Source: JAZKFT01 sp043760535 (GTDB lineage Bacteria > Bacteroidota > Bacteroidia > Chitinophagales > Chitinophagaceae). From it: a stretch of DNA of 7,420 bases. The stretch lies in the NCBI GenBank assembly GCA_043760535.1, contig JAYUOV010000341.1, positions 1-7,420 on the forward strand, in the 5' to 3' direction. Below, in pieces: positions 1 through 5,110 of this stretch (position 1 is its first letter; every line of letters starts with the position of its first letter). Position numbers and translations under genes: made by a program. The notes beneath the pieces are model-generated. The model was not told the DNA's origin, searched no databases, and saw only the letters and a list, made by a program, of their open reading frames with translations.

Positions 1-2
1 TA

Positions 3-314
3 GTGGAAAGTATTTTAGGCACCAAAGGTGTAGGCTGGATAACATTACTATTATTTGTTGTGGCTGCCATTATTTGTTTTGCAGGCAAAAGAGCTTTACC
101 CATTGCTGCTGGTAAAAAATGGATTGTAGGCCTCATGGGTTCGCTTACTTGTATTATAGGCGTACATACTTACATGGATGTTACCCAAAAAAAAGTATTG
201 AATCCGCTAGAAAATGGCGGTATTACATTTGAATCATCGGCTGGCATTGGTATATATCTGGTAATTGCAGCTGGGATAGCACTTATTTTATTAACCGTAT
301 TATTTAAAAAATAA
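3..314 (+). CDS. small three-helix membrane protein, unknown family, possibly 5'-partial
   Basis: I do not recognise the family. The 103 residues hold three hydrophobic stretches, at about 12-27, 40-57 and 80-100, which should be transmembrane helices. A basic GKR/GKK-containing loop lies between the first two, and a longer polar loop with VTQKKVLNPLENGG lies between the second and third. The protein ends in a short basic tail (FKK). The listed start is a GTG at the third base of the window and the frame is open to the left edge, so the true start may lie outside and this could be the tail of a longer protein. No catalytic motif is visible. The next gene starts 89 bp downstream on the same strand, and no clear terminator separates them. 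The hydrophobic pattern makes a real membrane protein likely; its role is unknown. Confidence 0.6.
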   Translation: MESILGTKGVGWITLLLFVVAAIICFAGKRALPIAAGKKWIVGLMGSLTCIIGVHTYMDVTQKKVLNPLENGGITFESSAGIGIYLVIAAGIALILLTVLFKK

Positions 315-403
315 ATTGACGGGGCTATGGATTAATAATTAAAAAATTAGCCTTAAGCAATATGTTTCTTCTTTAACTTCCCTACTGAAAATTTACTAAA
401 AAT

Positions 404-1684
404 ATGCTACCGAAACGACTATTTGCTTCCCCTTTTTTTTTCATTGTATGGTTACTTATTACCCCAGCATTTACAAATGCTCAGGTTTTAAAAATGAGCA
501 CCACTAACCCAGATGTAAACTACCAACGGCTAGCAAGGATAGACAATGTGGTAAATAAATATGTGGCCAAGAACTGGCTGGCAGGTGCAGTTACGCTGGT
601 GGTAAAAAACGGACAAATCATCCATTACAAAGGCTATGGTTACGATGATATTGACAGTAAAAAACCACTGGCAAAAGATGCTATTTTTCGTATTGCTTCG
701 CAAACAAAAGCCATTGCCAGTGTGGCTGTAATGATGCTGTACGAGGAAGGTAAATTTTTACTAACCGACCCTGTAGAGCAATACATACCCGAATTTAAAA
801 ATGGCACCGTTTTAGAAAAAATGAATGGAACAGATAGCACTTATACCAGCGTACCTGCCAAAAGAAAAGTTACCATTAAAGACCTGCTTACACATACATC
901 TGGCATTGACTATGCGGTAATTGGCAATAAAGACATGAACGCCATATATGCCAAAGCTGCCATTCCATCGGGCATTGGCGAACTAAAAGCAAATCTGGGC
1001 GAAAAGATGAAAACATTGGCAAAGCTGCCACTGGCACATCAGCCGGGGCTACGGTTTACGTATGGCCTTAATACCGATGTACTGGGCTATTTGATAGAAG
1101 TATTAAGTGGCGTTTCGCTGGATGAATACCTGAAAAAAAAAATATTTGAGCCGCTGGGCATGAAGGATACCTATTTTAATGTACCGGCAGAAAAACATAG
1201 CCGTGTTGCTACGCTTTATACAGAAGACAAAGACCATCATATACAGAAGCAAACTACAGGTGGCAATGGCATTTCCCCGGATTATCCAAAACAGCAAACA
1301 AGGTATTTTAGCGGTGGTGCCGGGCTTTCTTCCACAGCATATGACTATGCCATTTTTTTACAAATGATGCTGAATAAAGGCAGCTTAAATGGCAAGCAAA
1401 TTTTATCACCCAGAATAGTGGAAATGATGACCCAAAACCAGATTGGGGATCTGATGGTGGGCAGTAATAAATTCGGGCTGGGCTTTGAAATTACAACTGA
1501 GAAAAGTGTAGCCGAAAGCCCTAAAAATGTTGGATCTTTTGCATGGGGCGGCTACTTTGGCACCAACTATTGGGCCGACCCTAAAGAACAAATGGTGTGC
1601 CTGATAATGACCCAACATAGACCCAACAGCCACGGCGATTTGAGCAAAAAATTTGAAGTGCTGGTGTATCAGGCTTTAAAATGA
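404..1684 (+). CDS. secreted serine hydrolase, class C beta-lactamase / family VIII esterase-like
   Basis: This 426-residue protein belongs to the serine beta-lactamase-like superfamily (class C beta-lactamases, DD-peptidases, family VIII esterases). Residues 1-26 form a signal peptide: a basic start, a hydrophobic core and a TNA-Q cleavage site, with no lipobox cysteine, so the product should be periplasmic or secreted. The nucleophile motif SxxK is S99-Q-T-K102 in the usual RIASQTK context, followed by the conserved segment DLLTHTSGI (160-168). The second motif is Y220-G-L-N223 in TYGLNTDVLGYLIEVLSG, with one residue more than a classical YxN. The third motif region is W381-G-G-Y-F-G-T with ADPKE just after, in place of KTG, as in EstB-like esterases. 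Length and domain order fit the family. The substrate cannot be told from sequence; an esterase or peptidase is as likely as a beta-lactamase, so it should not be read as a resistance gene. It has no operon partner downstream. Confidence 0.9.
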   Translation: MLPKRLFASPFFFIVWLLITPAFTNAQVLKMSTTNPDVNYQRLARIDNVVNKYVAKNWLAGAVTLVVKNGQIIHYKGYGYDDIDSKKPLAKDAIFRIASQTKAIASVAVMMLYEEGKFLLTDPVEQYIPEFKNGTVLEKMNGTDSTYTSVPAKRKVTIKDLLTHTSGIDYAVIGNKDMNAIYAKAAIPSGIGELKANLGEKMKTLAKLPLAHQPGLRFTYGLNTDVLGYLIEVLSGVSLDEYLKKKIFEPLGMKDTYFNVPAEKHSRVATLYTEDKDHHIQKQTTGGNGISPDYPKQQTRYFSGGAGLSSTAYDYAIFLQMMLNKGSLNGKQILSPRIVEMMTQNQIGDLMVGSNKFGLGFEITTEKSVAESPKNVGSFAWGGYFGTNYWADPKEQMVCLIMTQHRPNSHGDLSKKFEVLVYQALK

Positions 1685-1727
1685 CCAACAGAAAAGAATT
1701 ATGGTTTTTGGGGAAATGCTTTAATTG

Positions 1728-1903
1728 TCAGAGCTCCTTACCCAGTAAACTGAAATCGCTTATTATTCCAAGTCTAAAAAGCCCCATAGTAGCAGCCAGT
1801 TGAACGGAGCGTCGCCTATGTCGCTCCATCAGGGTACGGCTTTCGCTGGGTTAAAAAAAGAAAAACTACGCAACCAAAACTGCGAGGGGGTAAGGAGTCC
1901 TGA
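1728..1903. mobile_element. MITE-like element with 16-bp imperfect terminal inverted repeats
   Basis: The left end TCAGAGCTCCTTACCC (1728-1743) and the reverse complement of the right end (1888-1903), TCAGGACTCCTTACCC, agree at 14 of 16 positions. The 176 bp between the outer ends contain a nested stem: GGAGCG (1806-1811) pairs with CGCTCC (1822-1827), and outside it AGCC/GGCT can pair. There is no transposase. One short minus-strand frame (1728-1829, 33 codons plus stop) ends inside the left repeat. No convincing target-site duplication flanks the ends. Size, inverted ends and internal secondary structure suit a non-autonomous mobile element or dispersed structured repeat; the mobile origin is inference. 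Confidence 0.45.
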
Positions 1904-1932
1904 ATGGTAAGAAACTGCTACTAACCTCCAGC

Positions 1933-1960
1933 AAAAAGCCCACCGAAATTTCGATGGGCT
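1933..1960 (-). terminator. rho-independent terminator of ahcY
   Basis: Read on the minus strand, positions 1960 to 1937 form a hairpin of AGCCCA, a U-G wobble and CGA closing on a short loop. It is followed at once by five T residues (complement of 1933-1937). It lies about 45 bp past the ahcY stop and directly between ahcY and the inverted-repeat element, so it should end the ahcY transcript. Confidence 0.8.
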
Positions 1961-2004
1961 CTTGTGTTATGTTTTGGGCAGCCGCAAGGGCAGTCCCCTA
2001 TAAA

Positions 2005-3333
2005 TTAATACCTATACATTTCAGCCTTAAAAGGACCAGCTTTGCTAATGCCTAAATAATCAGATTGGGCAGTAGTTAACTCGTCTAACACGGCACCAAC
2101 TTTAGCAAGGTGAAGACGGGCAACTTTCTCATCTAAATGCTTAGGAAGAACATATACTTTATTTTCGTAAGCAGCACCATTTGTCCAAAGTTCAATCTGG
2201 GCAAGGGTTTGGTTACTGAAAGAAGCACTCATTACAAATGAAGGGTGACCAGTAGCACAACCCAAATTTACCAGACGGCCTTCAGCAAGAATGATTACAT
2301 CTTTACCATCAATATTGTACAAATCAACCTGTGGCTTAATGGTATCTTTTGTAGCACCATAAGCACCATTTAACCAGGCCATATCTATTTCAATATCAAA
2401 ATGACCGATGTTACAAACAATCGCCTTATCCTTCATTAAACGGAAATGTTTTTCGGTAATCAGGTCACGGCAACCTGAGGCAGTTACAATAATATCAGCT
2501 TCTTTTACAGCTTCAATCATTGGTTTTACTTCAAAACCTTCCATAGCAGCTTGTAATGCACAAATAGGATCAATTTCGGTAACAATTACACGGCAACCTG
2601 CACCTTTTAAGCTCAATGCAGAACCTTTACCTACATCACCATATCCGCCAACAACAGCTATTTTACCAGCCATCATTACATCGGTAGCACGGCGAATGGC
2701 ATCTACCAAACTTTCCTGGCAACCGTATTTGTTATCAAATTTAGATTTGGTAACGCTATCGTTTACGTTGATAGCAGGGATAGGCAAAGTACCTTTAGTC
2801 ATACGCTCATACAAGCGGTGTACACCGGTTGTCGTTTCTTCGCTCAAACCTTTAATGTGGCTAATTAGCTCAGGGTAGGTATCAAAAACCATATTGGTTA
2901 AATCACCACCATCATCCAAAATCATATTCAAAGGACGGTCTGCCCCACCAAAGAACAAAGTTTGCTCAATACACCAATCCGCTTCTTCCTGAGATTGACC
3001 TTTCCAGGCAAAAACACCAATACCGGCGGCGGCAATAGCAGCAGCAGCCTGATCTTGAGTAGAGAAGATATTGCAAGAACTCCATTTTACTTCGGCACCC
3101 AAAGCGGTTAAGGTTTCTATTAACACGGCAGTTTGGATGGTCATGTGTAAACAACCTGCAATACGGGCACCGGCCAAAGGTTGGCTAGCACCGTACTCAG
3201 CACGGATGCTCATAAGACCTGGCATTTCTGCTTCGGCCAAACGGATTTCTTTACGGCCCCAATCTGCGAGGCTCATATCTGCTACTTTGTACTTTAAGCT
3301 GAAGTCGATAGCATTTTTTGTTATTGTTGACAT
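2005..3333 (-). CDS. ahcY: adenosylhomocysteinase (S-adenosyl-L-homocysteine hydrolase)
   Basis: This enzyme reversibly splits S-adenosylhomocysteine, the product of methyltransferases, into adenosine and homocysteine in the cytoplasm, using tightly bound NAD+. The 442 residues cover the full length of the family. Family blocks appear in order: the substrate segment GCLHMTIQTAVLIETL (60-75), SSCNIFSTQDQAAAAI (85-100), DDGGDLT (140-146), EETTTGVHRLYE (165-176) and the NDSVTKSKFDNKYG segment (191-204), which carries the catalytic Lys/Asp pair (K196, D200). The NAD-binding glycine loop is GGYGDVGKG (229-237). NIGHFDIEID (308-317) and GCATGHPSFVMSASF (358-372) follow, and the C-terminal tail KAEMYRY supplies the Lys and Tyr that complete the NAD site of the partner subunit in the known tetramer. 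No key residue seems missing. The ATG at 3333 has an A-rich leader and no Shine-Dalgarno sequence. It is transcribed away from the Lrp-type gene and ends at a hairpin terminator. Confidence 0.98.
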   Translation of the reverse strand: MSTITKNAIDFSLKYKVADMSLADWGRKEIRLAEAEMPGLMSIRAEYGASQPLAGARIAGCLHMTIQTAVLIETLTALGAEVKWSSCNIFSTQDQAAAAIAAAGIGVFAWKGQSQEEADWCIEQTLFFGGADRPLNMILDDGGDLTNMVFDTYPELISHIKGLSEETTTGVHRLYERMTKGTLPIPAINVNDSVTKSKFDNKYGCQESLVDAIRRATDVMMAGKIAVVGGYGDVGKGSALSLKGAGCRVIVTEIDPICALQAAMEGFEVKPMIEAVKEADIIVTASGCRDLITEKHFRLMKDKAIVCNIGHFDIEIDMAWLNGAYGATKDTIKPQVDLYNIDGKDVIILAEGRLVNLGCATGHPSFVMSASFSNQTLAQIELWTNGAAYENKVYVLPKHLDEKVARLHLAKVGAVLDELTTAQSDYLGISKAGPFKAEMYRY

Positions 3334-3351
3334 GGTTAAATTTTTAATTTT

Positions 3352-3381
3352 GTAAAGATATGTTTGCAGGATAAAAGCAAA
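3352..3381 (-). promoter_or_regulatory. candidate Bacteroidota-type promoter for ahcY
   Basis: On the minus strand TTTG (3381-3378) is followed after 17 bases by TATCTTTAC (3360-3352). This is close to the Bacteroidota sigma-factor consensus of TTTG near -33 and TAnnTTTG near -7, with the last G replaced. A start a few bases downstream would leave a leader of roughly a dozen AT-rich bases before the ATG. The assignment rests on sequence match and position only. Confidence 0.45.
3363..3381. promoter_or_regulatory. candidate operator TTTGC-N9-GCAAA between ahcY and the Lrp-type gene
   Basis: TTTGC (3363-3367) and GCAAA (3377-3381) form an inverted repeat with nine AT-rich bases between the arms. 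The right arm covers the putative -33 TTTG of ahcY. Lrp/AsnC dimers bind imperfect AT-rich palindromes of about this size and often act on a divergent neighbour, so a bound dimer would block or bend the ahcY promoter. A five-base arm can arise by chance, so this is a weak call. Confidence 0.25.
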
Positions 3382-3450
3382 GAATTGTAAATAAAATTAG
3401 GACAGAATTAGCAATAACTTAATTTTAAAAGTACAAAACTAATATTTACC

Positions 3451-3951
3451 ATGCCAAACCAACCTTCAAAAGAACAATCCACTAAGGAGCAGGTGGTGTT
3501 AGACAAAGCCGACATTGCCATACTTAAAATACTTCAGCAAAATGCAAGGGCCACTGTTAAGGAAATTAGCGAACAGGTACACCTAAGTACCACACCGGTG
3601 CATGAACGCATCAAGCGGATGGAAAAAACAGGCGTTATAAAACAATATGCCACCCTGCTGGATCCTGCTAAAGTAAAAAAAGGATTGATGGTTATTTGCT
3701 ATGTTTCGCTAAAAGAGCACAATAAAACAGCCGGTACCAATTTCATTAAAAACATCAACCAAATGCCGGAGGTTATTGAATGCTACAACATCAGCGGCGA
3801 ATTTGATTTTATGCTGAAAGTAGTGGCCGAAAGCATGGACGACTACTACGATTTTCATGTAAACAAACTAAGCCAGGCCGAAAACCTTGGCCATGTGCAG
3901 AGTGTTTTTGTAATGGGGATTATTAAGCAAACGCATGTGTTGGTTTATTAA
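3451..3951 (+). CDS. Lrp/AsnC-family transcriptional regulator
   Basis: This 166-residue protein has the two-domain layout of feast/famine regulators. After a polar N-terminal tail of about 16 residues comes the AsnC-type winged helix-turn-helix (about 17-72), starting LDKADIAILKILQQNARATVKEI. Its recognition helix is near 46-59 (STTPVHERIKRMEK) and is followed by GVIKQYATLLDP. The RAM domain follows (about 77-154), with SGEFDFMLKVV (115-125) matching the usual G-x-x-D turn where amino-acid effectors bind in relatives. Such proteins form dimers and octamers and sense amino acids. It is divergent from ahcY across 117 bp, which suggests control of the methyl cycle and of itself; the effector cannot be read from sequence. 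The N-terminal extension is slightly longer than in compact family members. A short palindrome lies immediately after the stop. Confidence 0.95.
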   Translation: MPNQPSKEQSTKEQVVLDKADIAILKILQQNARATVKEISEQVHLSTTPVHERIKRMEKTGVIKQYATLLDPAKVKKGLMVICYVSLKEHNKTAGTNFIKNINQMPEVIECYNISGEFDFMLKVVAESMDDYYDFHVNKLSQAENLGHVQSVFVMGIIKQTHVLVY

Positions 3952-3953
3952 AC

Positions 3954-3968
3954 GACTTCGTCGAAGTC
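3954..3968. repeat. palindrome just after the Lrp-type gene
   Basis: GACTTCG and CGAAGTC flank a single central T, starting three bases past the stop codon. As RNA it can form a 5-bp stem with a 5-base loop. There is no T-run after it, so it is a weak terminator at best. Its right arm ends in AGTC, which runs into the heptamer repeat that follows. Confidence 0.5.
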
Positions 3969-3971
3969 ATA

Positions 3972-4006
3972 AGTCAGTAGTCAGTAGTCAGTAGTCAATA
4001 GTCAAT
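3972..4006. repeat. five-copy 7-bp tandem repeat (AGTCAGT / AGTCAAT)
   Basis: Three copies of AGTCAGT are followed by two of AGTCAAT, with a degenerate copy (AGTCATA) at 3965-3971 that overlaps the preceding palindrome. The change of one base in the last two units shows the array has diverged or grown stepwise. It lies in non-coding DNA and the number of copies may vary between strains. Confidence 0.85.
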
Positions 4007-4016
4007 AAAATAAATC

Positions 4017-4047
4017 TGCTGTACGAGGCGTTCCGCCTCGTACAGCA
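4017..4047. repeat. hairpin 1 of array: 14-bp perfect arms, 3-base loop
   Basis: TGCTGTACGAGGCG (4017-4030), loop TTC, then its exact reverse complement (4034-4047). It is the longest stem of the array and GC-rich within AT-rich surroundings. It has no T-run on either side, which argues against a simple terminator. Confidence 0.9.
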
Positions 4048-4052
4048 TATTA

Positions 4053-4069
4053 TGTCGGCTGTGCCGACA
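4053..4069. repeat. hairpin 2 of array: TGTCGGC / GCCGACA
   Basis: Seven-base perfect arms around the loop TGT, only five bases after hairpin 1. Unlike the six hairpins that follow, its first arm is G-rich. Confidence 0.8.
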
Positions 4070-4139
4070 CTACTTGCCTGTAAAGAATTTGTTGGTGTTT
4101 CAATAACTACATAATAAAATTGTATATATAATTTTATCC

Positions 4140-4156
4140 AAACCACGAAGTGGTTT
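4140..4156. repeat. hairpin 3 of array: AAACCAC / GTGGTTT
   Basis: Seven-base perfect arms around the loop GAA. It is the first of six successive stems with a C-containing first arm and G-containing second arm on the plus strand. Confidence 0.8.
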
Positions 4157-4167
4157 AATAATAATAG

Positions 4168-4186
4168 CCACGGGTGCAACCCGTGG
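4168..4186. repeat. hairpin 4 of array: CCACGGGT / ACCCGTGG
   Basis: Eight-base perfect arms around the loop GCA, with a possible G-T pair outside them. It begins 12 bases after hairpin 3 ends. Confidence 0.85.
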
Positions 4187-4206
4187 TAAAAGTGGGTTTT
4201 ATACAA

Positions 4207-4223
4207 CAACCCCAAAGGGGTTG
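4207..4223. repeat. hairpin 5 of array: CAACCCC / GGGGTTG
   Basis: Seven-base perfect arms around the loop AAA. The second arm runs into TTGAAC, and a related GCTGAACC follows a few bases later. Confidence 0.85.
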
Positions 4224-4266
4224 AACTTAATAGGCTGAACCTTTAAACGCTGAAATCATTGGTTTA

Positions 4267-4279
4267 ACCCCTGCGGGGT
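4267..4279. repeat. hairpin 6 of array: ACCCC / GGGGT
   Basis: Five-base arms around the loop TGC, with one further T-A pair beyond an A-A mismatch. Core and polarity match hairpin 5, but the loop differs. Confidence 0.65.
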
Positions 4280-4304
4280 AAGGCTTGTAATTGTAAATTG
4301 AACC

Positions 4305-4323
4305 ACCCCGATATTCTCGGGGT
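4305..4323. repeat. hairpin 7 of array: ACCCCGA / TCGGGGT
   Basis: Seven-base perfect arms around a five-base loop (TATTC). The C-rich arm again comes first. Confidence 0.8.
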
Positions 4324-4336
4324 AGCTTTTATTGTA

Positions 4337-4354
4337 TAACCCTTTTCAGGGTTA
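4337..4354. repeat. hairpin 8 of array: TAACCCT / AGGGTTA
   Basis: Seven-base perfect arms around the loop TTTC. It is the last of the series; from 4355 to 4445 I see no further clear structure and no gene. Confidence 0.8.
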
Positions 4355-4445
4355 AAAGGCCAGACTATTTATCATATCAAATTCGTATAACCCATCCTGC
4401 TACAAAGCCTCATTTTCCTTTTCTTCAGCAGATCTTAATTCTGAT

Positions 4446-4691
4446 TTAAAAACGACAATACAAATGCACAAAATAAAATGTGCCTGCAATGGCCAGCGAC
4501 GACAGGATTACACCTACAACATTGTTGTTTTTTAACCCCAAAGAAAATGCCCATCCATTGAGCATACTAAAAATAATAACGGCGGTAAAAATAAAGGCAG
4601 GACGGAGAAACATGAGCAGTAAATTTAGTTGGTTAGCCAAATACACTCGCCATACACACGGGCATAAGATGCAAGTTGTTCTCTTTTCCAT
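4446..4691 (-). CDS. possible small two-helix membrane protein, hypothetical
   Basis: I do not recognise the family. The 81 residues contain two strong hydrophobic segments, about 32-53 (AFIFTAVIIFSMLNGWAFSLGL) shown here only by its range and ends, and 58-79, joined by a short polar KNNN turn; this favours a helical-hairpin membrane protein over the overlapping plus-strand frame at 4480-4698. The first 26 residues are Cys- and Arg-rich, and the DNA immediately upstream of the first ATG is a heptamer repeat rather than a leader, so Met27 (4613), starting MFLRPAFIF, may be the true start and would give 55 residues. It sits alone between two repeat-rich intergenic stretches. It may be a genuine small protein or a decayed remnant. 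Confidence 0.4.
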   Translation of the reverse strand: MEKRTTCILCPCVWRVYLANQLNLLLMFLRPAFIFTAVIIFSMLNGWAFSLGLKNNNVVGVILSSLAIAGTFYFVHLYCRF

Positions 4692-4695
4692 AAAA

Positions 4696-4716
4696 TGAGG
4701 CTTGAGGCTTGAGGCT
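4696..4716. repeat. three-copy 7-bp tandem repeat (TGAGGCT) with decayed tail
   Basis: Three exact TGAGGCT units are followed to about 4757 by looser AGGCTTGAGG, AAGCTGAAAG and AAAGC motifs that look like decayed copies. The unit length is the same as in the AGTCAGT array at 3972, but the sequence is unrelated. Confidence 0.7.
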
Positions 4717-4781
4717 GAAAGCTAAAAGCAAGAAGGCTTGAGGTTGTAAGCTGAAAGGAAGAGCATTATATATATTCAGAA

Positions 4782-4905
4782 TTAGTTGCATTTTACTTTT
4801 TGAATGCCGCTTTTTTTATTTATGAACCCAGCAAAAGTGCATTGATTAAGCTGCATTGGCGTCGCATGGCACATTCCGTTTTGACGGAACTCTTGTACTC
4901 TATCG
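4782..4905 (-). repeat. possible remnant of a dispersed repeat with a hairpin
   Basis: A perfect hairpin TTCCGT / ACGGAA (4874-4889, loop TTTG) sits in this stretch. A minus-strand frame runs from an ATG at 4874 to a TAA at 4782 (30 residues: basic, ending IQKVKCN) and is open further upstream without another clear start. Nothing here looks like a full gene. The stem has the same architecture as the array at 4017-4354. From 4906 to 5040 I see no gene and no clear signal. Confidence 0.3.
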
Positions 4906-5040
4906 CATTATTCAGCACTTTCATTTAGCGAATCTTTTACTTTTTACGTTAATAGGTAAGGTGATCTGAATTTACTCGTTACAAATTCTCGCAACATTTT
5001 TAACCGCATCCATTTACTTGCCTAGTGTAATAGCTCGAAA

Positions 5041-5083
5041 AAAATTAAAAAGGGGTAGCTTATAGCTACCCCTTTTTAATTTT
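5041..5083. terminator. bidirectional rho-independent terminator
   Basis: Two exactly complementary 20-base arms flank the loop TAT. Each arm has an outer AT-rich part (A-run on the left, T-run on the right) and a GC core, GGGGTAGCT against AGCTACCCC. The T-run after the core works in both directions. It lies about 28 bp beyond the stop of the minus-strand gene at 5111 and should end that transcript. Confidence 0.9.
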
Positions 5084-5110
5084 ATGTAAAGACAAATATT
5101 TCTAAACTTA

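Noticed and set aside
361..368. TATGTTTC as a promoter -7 element for the serine hydrolase gene
   Set aside because: It resembles TAnnTTTG, but no TTG lies at the expected distance upstream, so I do not call a promoter.
2408..2878. 156-residue plus-strand frame inside ahcY
   Set aside because: It is fully antisense to the highly conserved ahcY coding sequence, so it is a shadow.
3334..3351. SAH or SAM riboswitch upstream of ahcY
   Set aside because: The predicted leader is only about a dozen AT-rich bases, too short and unstructured for a riboswitch.
3385..3427. TTG plus TAATTTTA as a promoter for the Lrp-type gene
   Set aside because: The gap between the two motifs is 32 bases, too long for the Bacteroidota consensus.
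4017..4354. CRISPR array or integron attC sites
   Set aside because: The stems differ from one another in sequence, there is no constant repeat with unique spacers, and no cas gene or integrase is present.
4480..4698. 72-residue plus-strand frame
   Set aside because: It is antisense to the minus-strand frame with two clear transmembrane segments, has no family-like sequence and looks like its shadow.
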